DNA from: Lineus longissimus
Taxonomy: Eukaryota > Nemertea > Pilidiophora > Heteronemertea > Lineidae
Reading direction: 5' to 3'
Length of the DNA: 64,000 bases
NCBI RefSeq assembly: GCF_910592395.1
Contig: NC_088309.1
Location: forward strand, 14,512,599-14,576,598
Part shown: piece by piece, positions 33,559-45,212 of the stretch
Position numbering within the stretch: the first letter of the stretch is position 1
How the letters are laid out: every line of letters starts with the position of its first letter
Notes under the pieces: generated by a model
Told to the model about the DNA's origin: nothing
The model's input: the letters and a program-made list of their open reading frames with translations, nothing else
The model's database searches: none
Translations under genes and position numbers: made by a program

Positions 33559-34070
33559 TTGGGCCATCTTTCAGGGGTGAACGATTGTCTCATTCCCCTT
33601 GTAGGGGACGAATTTCCGTTCCTGTTGATATGGGACATGTTCCCGGCCCATCGAAATGCACAGGTGCATTTTCACATTGAAGATGCGCGGGGTTTTGTAG
33701 AGATAGTCCCAGGGAGATGTACCTCGCTGGTTCAACCCCTTGATCGAACAATCATCCGATCCTTTAAAATCAACATGCGAAGAAGGTGGAAAACCTGGAA
33801 AATCGACAACACTGATGAAAATGGTCGTTGCGAACCTATAACCAGACAGACAGTTTTGCAAATCATAAGTTACTCCTGGGCCGCCATAAATTAAGAGGCA
33901 GTCCACACGTCCTGGCGTGCATGTAGGCTGTTGCAACCTGATGAACCACCTGTTCCAGAACACGTTGACGAAGTTATCGTTGATTTCGATAACTTTTTTT
34001 TTCGAAAATGCCGAAGACGATGGTCTTGAATTTATAAATTTAGATGAAGATTTAGACCATGATTTGGCGT
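33559..34070 (+). pseudogene. Pogo 2 transposase, catalytic domain part 2
   Basis: Contains FPFLLIWDMFPAHRNAQVHF (second Asp), RCTSLVQPLDRTIIRSFKIN (third Asp) and RRRWKTWKID, close to LLLLDMYPAHRN and TSLLQPMD of pogo 1. A stop follows WAAIN. Further codons (PVPEHVDEVIVDFDN and an acidic C terminus) reach a TAA near 34070, with a shift in a T homopolymer. This is the end of the transposase gene. Confidence 0.8.
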
Positions 34071-34901
34071 AAACCTACCATATACCCTGTTTACAATTCT
34101 TTTTTGTGTAGAAATCCTGTGACGAATGGTCAAAGTTTCAAGAACAAAATAGAATTCATGAAAACAGGTGTCATCAGTTTTCTTCAACCCTACTACTGCC
34201 AGGGGTTAATGCAGTTCAGCACGATGGTCATTCACCCAAGCAGTGAATGCAGACGAGTAGGCCTGAGCACTAATGAAATTGACCAGACCACTATTTTCGC
34301 GGATGACGGGTTGATTAATAGTTACCTGAACCTTGATATTCAACGACTTTCCATTCGAACAAGTTTCGCGGGACGACCGATTAATCCATACTATACAGTA
34401 TGTATGTACCTGAAGAGCAAGCTCTCTCGAATAATTTGACAGCAGGAGATTCAAAATCATTCCATGGTTGACTGCGCAGGACATATTTTATTGACTCGTG
34501 TGAAATCTGACTTGCGCCAACATTTCAATGGTTGAACAGGGCAAAAGACAAAGAGGAAGCAATCTTTTACATTTTAATTTTATTCAAAGTGGAAGATTGA
34601 CATTTAACAGATTCATTTTGTAATTTTCGTATTTGTGTTCAACTGTGAATAAAATTAAATGTTGGGAATGCTTCCTCTTTGTCCTGTTTAACCACTGAGA
34701 AGTTGGCACAAGTGAGATTTCACATGAGTCAATAAAGTCCTTTCTGGGCGGTCAACCATGGAATGATTATGATTCTGCTGGTGTCAAATTAATCGAGAGA
34801 GCTTTCTCTTCAAGTGCATATGTATGTTTGAGGGTAAATGCCAAAATAATAAAATATATTAACCAGTTTGTAAGTCAAACATTTTTATTGAGCACTCTGT
34901 A

Positions 34902-37286
34902 TCTTGAGGCATTGGCAGTTTGGAGGGGCGACAAGGTATATCTATAATCAAGTTTGGTATTTCGTGCTAACCTATGTATAATTTGAGGTATTTTCGGTTC
35001 ATTTTCCTCCAGGATGAGGTCGGCAGCGTTAAGCTTATTATTAAGTTTTTTTTTCTTGTAGTGACGGGACACTACTTTGCCCTTTTGCCGGAGTGTGTTT
35101 CTGTTTTAGAGTTGGGTATAGTCTAATACAAAAACAAGTGGAAATTGGCGATTATTGGCGATGTGCACCGTACGGCGTATGCAGAGAATGCCTCACTTCG
35201 ATGTGTGCACTGGTGGTAATGGGTCTATTCAGTAGAAGATCCAACTGCCCATCACGAACAATCCCGAGAGCTCGGCTTTTGTCTTACTCGGGAATGTACA
35301 TTTGACCCATCAGCTTTAAGAGTAAAAAAAAACAAAAATATTTTGAGAGAAAAGTTATTACGCGAATAGTTATTTTTATTTCATCCGATCTGATTACTTA
35401 ACACAGCAAATATGAGTGTAAGGATCGTTGTCACTTGACTTCAGCTCTCTGAACCAGAGCCGTATCCTTAAGACACTTGATGAGTCCCTCGAACGGCGAG
35501 AATCTTCTTTACCCTGCCACCATCGACCATCATCACTTGACACCATTATCACTATCGAACCAATTCGACAAGCACTTAATTAAACACCCTTCATGGAAAC
35601 AGGTGTAAATATCACTATATTTGCATGCTAATGGTTTATCTATTGCTATGAATATTTCTGAATCGTTCAAAACACAGGTTCGCTTTTATTCCGGAATCCG
35701 TCTTTTGGTATTATTATTTTATTGTGAATATGGCACGCTGACATGGCTGATGTGTGATAGTCACAAAATAATCTCAAAATTCGTCATTAAGCCGCAACAG
35801 TTCTTTTGAATATGTACATAACTAATGTCATCTCTGGTGAAGGGGTTGGAGGCGCACTCCGTCTTGAGAGCTATACAAAAAATGTTCAATAAGGTGCGCA
35901 CTTGGAGCCATTATTCTTAATGTAAAATATATCTTATATATAATATGTTGCATCCACAATGATGAGAGATAAGATAAGACCCTTACCTTGGATGAGTTTG
36001 CATTCTTTTTCAAGGTCCCGGCGAGTTTTGACCTGTCGACACAATTCCTTCAAAATCTCATCTGGAAGAAAGACATCAGTGAATAAGCACATAGTCGTAT
36101 TGTTGAAGTAGATATACAGTGAACTGTCTTTAGGGGACTCTAACATGGGTGGGTGTGTGTGTGTGGGGGGGGGCAAAACACCTCTTTCGCCCTCTGCTCT
36201 TACCCGCACAGCTTGAGCTCAAACCGTGATCCTTGGAACCAACATGCCAGGTTACTCGGCCGGATCCTGCATGCTGTTAGTTTTTAAAAAACAGCACCAC
36301 AACTATGAGGGCGGACATACTTTTGACATCAGATTGACTAAAAAAGATGCAACTTTCATGAGCACATCTGTGTAAAATTATCATCAAACTCCTGCAAGTA
36401 CGGGAACAGCAGCCTGTCTTGGTAGGTTGGTACAGAAGCTGAATTTGCTGTTTTTTATTATGATGTCGAGCGTGGAGCCACATAAAATATGTTGATTCGA
36501 TTATTTTCCAAGGCAAGGATTGCATAAGCGAGAGGAAACAATCATCTGTGAGTTGTGTAAATATCAGTCACGTGGGCTAACCGGGTGTATCATTCTTATC
36601 TATATTATATTATTACTAGATCCGTATATGGCGTTATTTATTCTATCTCCTCATTAACCGCTGGTTGGAATTGCTCAATTTTTTAAGTCTGAAGTAGAAT
36701 GGCCATGCAAAGAACTTCAGCTATGTGTCGAATCGATATTGTCAGCGCAAAACATAGTTTTTCGGGGTTTTACCATCTGAAGGACGGTGCTGCGATCAGC
36801 GAGACGAAGATGAATCCCCCGGTACGGTACCAACGGAATCCGCCCCCAGCTGTTTATATTTCAACAATACAAAAAAAAGTTTCAAAGTTCGGTGCATTTC
36901 TGAGGACAGTTTCATACAGTTTACATCGTAATTCGAATTATTTAATGCCTCGACACACCCGTATTGCAGTTTTCATTCGAGAGTCTGCGATGTGTACGTG
37001 AAGTTACTGATGATGGAGGCCACTTCAACGTGTGTTTCCTTCCATTAAACTACTGTACTCACCACAATATGTGGTTTCCCTTTTTATAGTGTCCGACAAT
37101 AGAACCTTATCCATGAGGCATAACAATCCTCGACGTGCCTCCAAATACTCAACGATTGCAAATTAGATCTAACTAACTCCCACAACTGGCCTTCCAACTG
37201 TCAGGAAATGCCTGACGTGTTCTTCGCCTAAGACACTATTCAAAAGAATTCAGAACAAAGTTATGCAAATAACAAATTTAATCCAA
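34902..37286. other. No gene recognised
   Basis: Unassigned DNA with a GT/G-rich tract at about 36150-36172. The frames up to 100 codons show no domain. Confidence 0.45.
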
Positions 37287-37359
37287 AACTCCGTATCCAG
37301 AATTGGTGTGACATCACGTGCAGGATCTCATGTTAGTGAAGATGTGGGGGCAATTGGCT
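37287..37359 (-). repeat. Split direct repeat B2
   Basis: AACTCCGTATCCAGAATTGG through GATGTGGGGGCAATTGGCT; it matches 37593-37665 with one substitution visible. Confidence 0.92.
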
Positions 37360-37532
37360 ATGAACCAACAAGAGACATGCACATGATGCCGATCCAGGAA
37401 TCGCTGGGCGGAAGGGGGGAGGGGCAACAAAAATCCGCATAGCTGAGGCGGGCTCCACTTCCAGAGTTTGCCTTCGCACTGCGGGCTCCACTTCCTTTCT
37501 CCTTCGCTGCCTGAGTTTGCCCTCGCTCCGCG

Positions 37533-37590
37533 GGCTCCAAAAAACCAACTGATTTTCCCTGATCCCCGCTTGTGACGTCATCCAGTTAGG
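37533..37590 (-). repeat. Split direct repeat A2
   Basis: GGCTCCAAAAAACCAACTGA through GTGACGTCATCCAGTTAGG; the same sequence is at 44968-45025, more than 7 kb away at the element's other end. It abuts B1. Confidence 0.92.
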
Positions 37591-37592
37591 AT

Positions 37593-37665
37593 AACTCCGT
37601 ATCCAGAATTGGTGTGACATCACGTGCAGGATCTCATGTTAGTGAAGATGTGGGGGCTATTGGCT
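37593..37665 (-). repeat. Split direct repeat B1
   Basis: Second copy of the B repeat, immediately next to A2 and on the gene-proximal side. Confidence 0.92.
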
Positions 37666-38306
37666 CCCCACCATCACTTCTTCGTGCCACTAGAAGTGCC
37701 TACCTCTAGCGAGGAGAGTGGCCCCATGATTTTCTATGTTAGAGTTGATCACCCAAACCTAAAAAACCCAACTCTACGATAGAAGATCAGAGGGCCGATG
37801 TAAAATAAGTGATGTCGAGATGTGATATATTTTCTTTCTTTTATTTCTTACAAAATGAAATACAGTTTCCAATACTAATTTCTTGAGTAGGTGTACATTT
37901 ACACGTTGCTTTACACATTTTTTACCGAAGAAAGCGAGAGCTAACTTCTTATTAGCCCGTGCCTTTCAAAATTTAATCAATGTCATCCAATCTTGGATAT
38001 CTCCAACTCATATATCTCGTATGTTCCATTCGGGACTAGGTGGAAGAAAACGAATTACAAGGCGAGAGAATGTGGTAGCTGGCGAATAACAGGTAGAAGC
38101 GACATTTGTCGAAATTACCAGAGTTACAAAGCCAGAAAGAGCGTACACCGTCCGACTCCCAGCTGTTATCTTCCCAGAATATACCATCATCTCCTGACGC
38201 CTGCAAAAATAGAGGAATTTTTTGGAGAAATACATGTCTGTTTTACCACTAAATTCGAGACATGGGGTATTGAAGGGTCGAGCAAAATTGTCTCCGGGGG
38301 CCCTGT

Positions 38307-39448
38307 CTATGGATCTAATTTTCCAGGTCTGGCATCTCGACGAATTTCACCCCGTTCGCTGGTGGGGGAATGGACTCGTCGATCCATTGAGGCCGCCTGA
38401 TCCTGCCAGTCTGATCGGGCATAGTGTTGTGCCGATGATTCAGTGGCCCACCCCATTTGATTCATGATTGAAGACAGGTCTGTGCGGATAGTTTCACCCA
38501 TGGATATCGCACACCCGCCCCTGAGACTGTGTGGTGTCTCCCCTTGGTTTATACCTAGGGTGTCTAAGTAAAATTTGAGTCGCTTATAGATAGCTTCGTA
38601 TGATAGCGGTTTGTCTAGAACCTTTCTCGATTTTATGGGCCTGAAATAGCCTTTCTTCAGTTTTCCCCCGTGCGCGGAGGCTTCATTTAAGTACAAATCG
38701 ATGCCGCGTACGGGACATGTGACTGGATCATCGGTTTTCAGTACCGTGAACGTTTTTGGTTTATCTACCCTATAGGTTTTTCCCCACGTGTGTTTAATCA
38801 AAAAACTTTTTTTTCAGAGGGAGACATCTGTTCTCCTGGGATATCATTACGCCCGCGTCGTGGGCTCGGTCACCACCATAGAACATCAATTTGAACAATG
38901 CTTGGTCTCTTGCGTATATAATTTTATTAGGGACACTCAATTCATTGTGGTCCAGTTTTCTGTCTATATACAACGATATGAGTCTGATTTGTTCAAGGTT
39001 TTGCTTGACGCGGGGATACCCTTGATTTACTTTGTTCCTCCCTAATTTGTGTTAGATATGTTGTCACAAGAGGAGATCTCGCGGGATTATTCTGGGTTGG
39101 TCCTGCTAGATCAAATATTGATCTTAGCTGCGAGATCTTTGTCGACACTGTGCCGTAGGCCAGCCTCGGGGGACAAAGGCAGGTTGGGGTTCTATCCCCA
39201 ATACTCGCACAAGTAACCTCATGGATAGCAGTTTTTCCTTTAGAGTCGCACCAGGCTAGGAATAGGCACACTTGATACGGTGTACACGATGCAATCGTGG
39301 AGCCCGATTCTGCTAAGAATGATTCGAGTTCCAACTGTAACTTTGATTTCCTTTGCTGGGAAGGTTTAGAGTTATGACCATCTAGGAGGGAGTCGACCCA
39401 CTGTGTTAAGCCATAGAAATCTGGATGCTTTAATCGAGAACAGGCCAC
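38307..39448 (-). pseudogene. Tyrosine recombinase (YR), frameshifted
   Basis: This enzyme integrates the circular cDNA. The N-terminal SAM-like domain (39448-38993) includes LTQWVDSLLDGHN and PYQVCLFLAWCDSKGKTA. After a stop the frame continues through YARDQALFKLMFYGGDRAHD, whose Arg is the first catalytic Arg. A shift near 38800 leads to 38801-38307 with GETPHSLRGGCAISMG (His-x-x-Arg) and SSAQHYARSDWQDQ (catalytic Tyr). The catalytic residues survive but are divided by at least one stop and one frameshift. Confidence 0.82.
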
Positions 39449-39452
39449 AAAA

Positions 39453-40283
39453 TTATACCAAGTTTAATCTGCCTACCCACAGTTCGTGATTCAGCTTTAT
39501 TGGCGCGAAACCGCTTTTTGAGGGGGCTTCGATTATTCCAATATCATCAACGCATCCCAAGCGCTGCGCGGATGCGGTTACTGATTTGAATCTAGGCCAC
39601 CAGGAGGCGGGGGACCGTAACTTCGGCACTACCATCGTTACCGTTAGAGGTCGGCAGCATTCGCCCAACAGGAAAGCGAGGATGGTTCCAGCCATACGGA
39701 ATGGAGGGAAACAGTGGTATATTTCTGTGCTGTTTAGTGTTTGAGCGAGAACATTGACCCCCGCGGATTGGGGAGTGGGGATCAGATCGAAGGAGTGGGG
39801 TCCGAACAAATTTTCGATTTTTCCCCACGAGGCTTTCGACAGTTTTACATCCCCAAGTGATAACCTTCTGGAGGGGGCGTCGGCTAGATTGTCTGCTGAG
39901 GGTATGTATAAAAGTTTGAGGTCACAGTTGAGTGACGAGACCCATTGGAATATGCGCTTCAGGAGCTTCACCAGCTCTGGGTCTTTGCTTTTCTGATTGT
40001 TCCAGGATTCAACCAATGCTTGATTGTCAACCCGGACGTCTGCCCTTCGGTCTTTTAGAGTTTCGGGAATTGATTCTAGCGCGTTGAGTAGTGCCTCGCA
40101 TTCTTTTAAATGAATGGGCCTCTTGTCTCCCCTTTGCCACAGATCACTACAGCTAACCCCATCTGGAAGGATGGCTCCCCAAGCAAAGGAGCTTGCGTCC
40201 ATGGACAATGTTATGTCCGTGTGACGTTCTCCTCTCCATTTATACCACCTATCGAAGTCGTCAATGAATCTCCAGAATTTAAC
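39453..40283 (-). pseudogene. RNase H domain of the YR retrotransposon
   Basis: Follows the RT in the same frame across a TAG at 40284-40286. Reads VKFWRFIDDFDRWYKWRGER, then LSMDASSFAWGAIL (first acidic residue), LKECEALLNALESI (Glu), VRVDNQALVESWNNQ (Asp) and ADNLADAPSR (final Asp). All four RNase H acidic positions appear present. The frame ends at TAA 39453-39455, just overlapping the start of the recombinase in another frame, an arrangement that may be native. Confidence 0.78.
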
Positions 40284-41523
40284 CTATTCTTTGAGGTCCC
40301 CCGATACGGCTATCGACCTATGAGATTCATTGGCGAGTCCGATTCCTCTCGCTATAGCCCTAACGTAAAGTCTTGCGGCCGCCACGCAGGGATATAAGTA
40401 GATGCATTTTCCCAACAATTTTTGCAGAATTTTTACGTCTACACATTCAGAAGACAAGATGAACTCCCTCAGCTCAATGAACCTTTGTTTTTTATCCAGG
40501 GTTATCTCGAAGTGTCTTGTGTCTGAATGGGCTATGAGGACCAAATGTTTCATACTCAAGACTGGGTTCCATAAGGATTTGGAAAACTGAAAAGTGAATC
40601 CAAGGGCCGACAAGACCGATGCGTTAAGGAAGATGGCGATACCGGTTTTATCAAATTTTGAGCTCGATGCAGGAGCCCAAGAGCCTAAGAAGCGATTGTC
40701 TAAGTATTGGAATGTCACTATTCCTTTCAACCGCAGAAATGATGTTGCTTGCATGCCGATTGTTTGATAATTATATAAACGGGGAGATGCTCCAGCCGAA
40801 CGGGAGTGTGTTATAGACAAAGTAATAGCCCGCGAATTCCACCCCGAAGAAGGTCTTTGATCGTTCGGACAATCGGACCCCTATGTATGCCGATCCCCTT
40901 CTTCCAACAAGGACGGGATTAATTTTAGACCCTCTAAAGAGAATGGCATTGATTTCATGAATAATTCGAAGTCTTTGGTCGTTGCATAACCTGTGTTTGT
41001 TTGGCTGAATGACCATTAGTAGAGGATGGACTAGGCGAGGTGGTTCGACCTCCCCAACCTTTCCTAGTAGTTCTAGGGACCGGTTTCTGATACCCTCCTC
41101 AAGTTGTTGAGCAATTTTGTCTTTGAAAGGTTCGCATAGTTTGTGGTTGTGGATGATGGTTGGCGGAGGGATGTCGCTCTCAAGAAGGACCCCGTTGAAG
41201 CTGCCTTTGAATGTTTTTAAGAAATCGTGTACGTCCACGCCTTCATTCAATCATTTTTTAACCAATATGGATTGTTCATCGTTCACTTCCGTTAGTACCC
41301 GGTTCCAGTTAATCAATGATGTGGGCCTATGCAATTCACCTGCTACCAAATTATTGGGGTCACGTAAAGGTAAAGATTCCAGGAGCTGGTTCCAGTCGTT
41401 GCACCGAAAATTATTCCAGTCTTTTTCAATTATGGATGGATTCTCCTGGGGGGAGTGGAGAGGGTCAACCATGTAATTGACCCATGCTGGATTGTCGCGT
41501 TTTTCGTGTGTAGCTTTTACCAC
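40284..41523 (-). pseudogene. Reverse transcriptase of the YR retrotransposon
   Basis: Segment 41523-40771 has an in-frame TGA at 41251-41253, then HPLLMVIQPNKHRLCND, FFGVEFAGYYFVYNTLPFGW. After a one-base-type shift near 40780 it continues with YQTIGMQATSFLRLKG and FQYLDNRFLGS. The last motif is the catalytic box, normally YxDD. Here the second Asp is Asn (40695-40697). The first catalytic box (DLKSGYHH-type in the family) is also unrecognisable near GSAYIGVRLS. Downstream, SMKHLVLIAHSDTRHFEITL and KKQRFIELREF are typical of this RT group. Confidence 0.8.
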
Positions 41524-41737
41524 ATCGAACGAGGTGTCGAATTCCCACGAAGGGATCGCCTGAAAATGACGAGTGAAAGACTGAAAATCTCAAGAATCCA
41601 GCACAAGTCAACCAGAGAGGCGACCCTCTCCACCCCTTCCTAGGAAATCAGTGTCCCTAGGAGAGAGGCAGAAAGAGTGACCGGTACTTGGCATGAATTG
41701 AGTCGCATAGGCCTAGTCTGGGTCGTTACCCAATCGT

Positions 41738-42355
41738 TCATCTATTTTTCGGTCTTGACGTCTTTGAAGGTGTTATAGGGACAAGATGACACAAAATGGT
41801 CTGAAGATTTACAGAAATAACATGAGCGTCCCCTAAACCCGCTATTCGCTCCCCTTTACGCACCCCAACCTCTGCCTGGGCCCCTTGATCTACCGGTGTT
41901 GTGCCCTCTGAAAGGCGGTTGCCAATAGGAGGGACCCATGGGGGGGGGGGCGCCAAAAATTCCGGGGAGGGGAGGGGGTTAGCCGCTTCCTTGGATGGGC
42001 CAGGCTTTTCTTTAACTTTTTCCCTTTCCTCTTTTCTGAGGGCTTTTTTCCAGCTATCTACGGCTGTCTGGGTTTTCTTTGCTGTGTCGTTGCCTAGGAG
42101 TTTAACTACGAGACCCTGAAGGGGGCCGCCTGTGTCATTTTCCCTGCATGCCTTAAGTGTTAACTTGAACACTTCTTTATCGCTGTGGTTTACAGACTCT
42201 GCAATATCGTACAGGTTCTCTACTGCTGCCAGGAGGATGGGATTGGAGGCTGATACACGTAGAGAGAGAGTTCGTACCTGGGCCAAGGCGGTCTGGACGC
42301 TTCCCTTGTCGTTCGATTCCTTTATATTCTTTATCTCTTTCTCGATGGCGTTCAT
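41738..42355 (-). CDS. Gag-like ORF of the YR retrotransposon
   Basis: Frame from ATG 42355 to the stop at 41738. The N terminus is helical and charged (MNAIEKEIKNIKESNDKGSV, then AAVENLYDIAESVNHSDKEV), followed by a Lys/Glu-rich helix and a Pro-rich region (PLPSPEFLAPPPPWVPP). The C terminus includes ISVNLQTILCHLVP, lacking an obvious zinc knuckle. Position upstream of RT and composition suggest a gag-like structural protein. No specific family was recognised. A G homopolymer (41940-41949) lies within it. Confidence 0.5.
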   Translation of the reverse strand: MNAIEKEIKNIKESNDKGSVQTALAQVRTLSLRVSASNPILLAAVENLYDIAESVNHSDKEVFKLTLKACRENDTGGPLQGLVVKLLGNDTAKKTQTAVDSWKKALRKEEREKVKEKPGPSKEAANPLPSPEFLAPPPPWVPPIGNRLSEGTTPVDQGAQAEVGVRKGERIAGLGDAHVISVNLQTILCHLVPITPSKTSRPKNR

Positions 42356-42854
42356 CCTTTCGGTTGGTTCGATTGTTTCCGTAGATTAAGGAGAGCATTG
42401 TTCGATTGTCTAAAGAAAAAACAAGACAGACGGTATTACCAGGATAGTCGATAGTCTTTTGCCCAACAAATGTTAAATGGAATAAGGTCAATCCTGCGCG
42501 AATTTTGAAGAACTGCAGAGTTGTCGTGAAGTGGGAAGATCGGAATATAATAGGTCTTGCCTTGGTGGCTGAAATGCTATTGGATCGCCCTTTGATGCGT
42601 ACAGAGATGTGCACCTCCTAAAATGTCTGTGGCTGACGTAACATAAAAAAAACAACAAAAAGCAGAGTGTATGAGGATTTCTATCAGTTTGCATGTCCAC
42701 TCGACCATTGAAGGGATGCTGCGTCGGCTAAAGGACTTTCGAACTACGATGGGAGTGGTGGGGGGGGGGGTTCTCTGGTTAATATCAATAGATCGATGTA
42801 TGACGTGTGGTGGTGGGGGGGGGGGGGGGTTCTTCCTTCTCGTGGCTGAAATGA

Positions 42855-42963
42855 ATTATATTTATTTTTGTTTTATTTATTTTTATTTATTTATATATTT
42901 ATTTTTATTTATTTATTTATTTATTTATATTTATTTATTTATATTTATTTGTTTATTTATTTC
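42855..42963. repeat. TTTAT low-complexity tract
   Basis: Imperfect (TTTAT)n/(TTTA)n over about 105 bp. It lies next to two G homopolymers (42763-42772, about 42816-42829), inside the 5' part of the YR element. These may mark an insertion there. Confidence 0.85.
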
Positions 42964-44590
42964 AGGACAATAGGGTGAATCTGCGAGAGGCCTATACGTC
43001 TCGTCGGCTGCAACTGAGAAATGATGTGGAGACATGCTTACCCTCTTTTTTCCAGTTGTCTGCTCGGCAGCCGCTTTTTCTTGCCCGTCGGCAGTCGCGG
43101 GTGGGGCCTGACTTGCCGGTGCGCCAGTTGCGTTCGCTTGTAAAACTGCACAATGCGTGACCACACGTCTATTTCCAAGGTTGTCCTCTTTCTGGGCCAG
43201 TTCTGAGAAGGTCTGAAATTGAGATCATATCGTTGGAATAACGCAAACGTGTATAGGTCATAGTGAGATTTTTGTGCTCCGGGGGTCTTGCCCGTTCGTG
43301 GTAATTTTGTGTCGATATACTAAAACTTTTCAGAAGATTTTTCTGTAGATGTGGATCTTGCACACGGTACCGCGATACGAAGCGTTGAGAAGGTTACTCT
43401 TATAATGTACCGCAGAGGCTGATGCGTCGTCATACTCTGGAGATGAGTGTTACAACTTTTCCTTATGAAAGGAGCTCTTCTGGCGGTGCAGTTCATGTTG
43501 GAATTTTAGATCTCTAGAATCGTGCTAACCCCCAGCGAATGCAGTGGTTGCAAAAGAAAAAACAACGGCCTGGGCCGACTTCCCAAGTCTGCCTGGAGAA
43601 GCAAGTTGGGTAGGTGGCGTGCTGTTATCGCGTCACGTCCTCTGCATCCGGGGCACTGCAACTCGCGGGAGAGATCTGCTCTGACAAGAAGGATTGGAAA
43701 ATGAAGGAGGGGTCCAACGTCGTGGATGGAGAATTGTGACCGCATCTAAACAGGGCTGGGGCGTTGGCATGCGTCTTTGCTTGAAGTAGGATATACGAGT
43801 TATTAAAGACGTTCTACATACCTTCATATCGTAGCCGGCTACCTTTTTTATTTCTTTGTCAAGATCTTCACCCTAGTAGGACATCAACGGGTACTTCTTT
43901 GATAGACTCGCGAATTCGACCTCTTTTATTGCTGTAACTAACTTGTTGAACTCTAATCACGACTGGTAGAGCGTCTCAACCCCTTAGGGAGTGTCCTTCC
44001 TTCAGGTACAACTTGGGTGCTGATAACCGGGAGAGGCCATGTTGACGTGACTGCTGCCGAATCGAAAATGTGCCGGTCTATGTTGTAGGCGATTTTTTTG
44101 GTTGGCCCTCGAACTGTTGCGTAACTAAGAACGATCCCAATGGGTCGATGGTGTTGAAGAATTGTGACGTGTTGCGTACATCGATCCCCTTCTTTGTTCG
44201 TCTGGACAATCTCACGTAACACTAAGACGTATGGACGGACTGTTGAATAGAGAAATTTACTTTTAGCCTGAGCTTGGGGAAAAAAACGCCCTGGTAATTC
44301 TGGGAGGAACCAATAGTATATAGTATCAATAGCGTAAATAGAATAGCGTGAAGAGTGCTGTAAGGCTCTGAACTGGGTCTAAGCAGGATTCTACTGTGGG
44401 ATTAGTGCTAAAGAGAAAAAACGACAACTAAGAAACGCCATTTTTTGGGCGTGTTCCTCTGACCTCGATGCGGATCAATTTACTGGGGGCCTGGCCGAAA
44501 GTACAGTAATCAAGCCACATGAAGAAATTTTTTAGTACTCTTTTGACACAGACAAAAAACAGGTCACCGCATGACCGAGAGAGAAAGAAA
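42964..44590 (-). other. 5' region of the YR retrotransposon, no clear domain
   Basis: Several minus-strand frames of 60-90 codons (for example 43164-42931 and 44222-43953) lack recognisable motifs. They may be decayed gag or leader sequence. Confidence 0.4.
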
Positions 44591-44605
44591 ATCATCACGA
44601 ATTTG

Positions 44606-44765
44606 CCACGCAGGCTCTGAACGTGGGCCACCACAGGCTCTGAACATAGGCCACCACAAGCTCTGAGCATAGGCCACCGCAGGCTCTAAAATCAAAATGG
44701 GCCACCGCAGGCTCCAAAAGAAATCGGCCACCGCAGGCTCGACGTGGGCCACCGCAGGCTCCAAG
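44606..44765. repeat. Degenerate GGCCACCGCAGGCTC tandem repeat
   Basis: Seven to eight imperfect copies with spacers of 2-15 bp lie just inside the A1 repeat. Related GCGGGCTCCACTTCC motifs lie at 37440-37532 between B2 and A2. The family may use short repeats near its termini. Confidence 0.75.
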
Positions 44766-44967
44766 AACGAAAGCAAAATAAGATAAAAAACGGGTCACAC
44801 AGACACCGAAGTACAAACATCGGCCACTATAGGCTCGGTGAAACAGGACAAAAACACACCCAAGGGTAAATCGAGATAGAAATACGGCAAGAAAGTGGGA
44901 AATTGGATATATTTACCTGAGGAAGTTTGAAAAGCGGGAACGAGCCGGAGGACGATCCATTCCTTGC

Positions 44968-45025
44968 GGCTCCAAAAAACCAACTGATTTTCCCTGATCC
45001 CCGCTTGTGACGTCATCCAGTTGGG
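44968..45025 (-). repeat. Split direct repeat A1
   Basis: Matches A2 (37533-37590) apart from one base near the outer end. It is the 5' terminus of the element on the minus strand. Confidence 0.92.
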
Positions 45026-45130
45026 AGAGAAATATATACTGTGTTGACGCTATTTAGCCGGCTGAAGGGTGCCTGAACAAAAGGCCCATTTTACGTATAT
45101 TAGGCGTACTACGAAAGCCCAGAAGGATCA

Positions 45131-45212
45131 TTCGAAATACGAAATTCGAGATACGAACTTCGAACTTCGAAATACGAACTTCGAAATGCGAACTTCGAAA
45201 TGCGAACTTCGA
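45131..45212. repeat. CGAACTTCGAAATG minisatellite
   Basis: About six imperfect 14-bp units (CGAACTTCGAAATA/G) run just outside the A1 end of the YR element. Confidence 0.85.

Larger units (their letters stand above)
28858..34398 (+). mobile_element. Pogo-type DNA transposon 2, with nested insertions
   Basis: TA flanks it (28856-28857, 34399-34400). The TIRs begin CTGTATAGTATG, followed by TTAATCGGTCG, CCCGC, and TTCGAATGGAAAGTCG. It encodes a transposase homologous to that of pogo 1 but well diverged, spread over 29.0-34.07 kb because of later insertions: a TTA-flanked MADF element at 30199-30718, a palindrome at 31590-31866 and a 1.48-kb TIR element at 32066-33546. Its own site is inside the left arm of a hairpin element. 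Confidence 0.9.
28781..34899. mobile_element. TA-flanked hairpin element split by pogo 2
   Basis: The outer ends are GAGAGTGGCTCAATAAAAATG and the complement of CAGAGTGCTCAATAAAAATG, with TA outside both (28779-28780, 34900-34901). Ignoring pogo 2, the element is about 580 bp and is a near-complete inverted repeat with arms of about 250 bp. Left arm: 28781-28857 plus 34399-34585. Right arm: about 34640-34899. The loop lies near 34600. It has no coding capacity. TA and the CAGAGTG-type end suggest a Tc1/mariner-related MITE. Confidence 0.85.
37287..45025 (-). mobile_element. Tyrosine-recombinase retrotransposon (PAT/Ngaro-like)
   Basis: On the minus strand the order is A1 (45025-44968), gag-like ORF, RT, RNase H, tyrosine recombinase, B1 (37665-37593), A2 (37590-37533), B2 (37359-37287). 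A1 and A2 match each other, as do B1 and B2. Split direct repeats of the form A1 - genes - B1 A2 B2, together with a tyrosine recombinase instead of an integrase, define PAT/Ngaro-type DIRS-order elements. No methyltransferase was seen. Coding regions carry a few stops and shifts, and the RT active site is altered, so this copy is inactive. Confidence 0.85.

Noticed and set aside
42671-42973. 100-codon frame with Gly and Tyr/Phe/Leu-rich stretches
   Set aside because: It arises from G homopolymers and the TTTAT low-complexity tract.
44428-44816. Minus-strand frames rich in repeated ACGG/EPAVA peptides
   Set aside because: Translations of the GGCCACCGCAGGCTC tandem repeat near A1.
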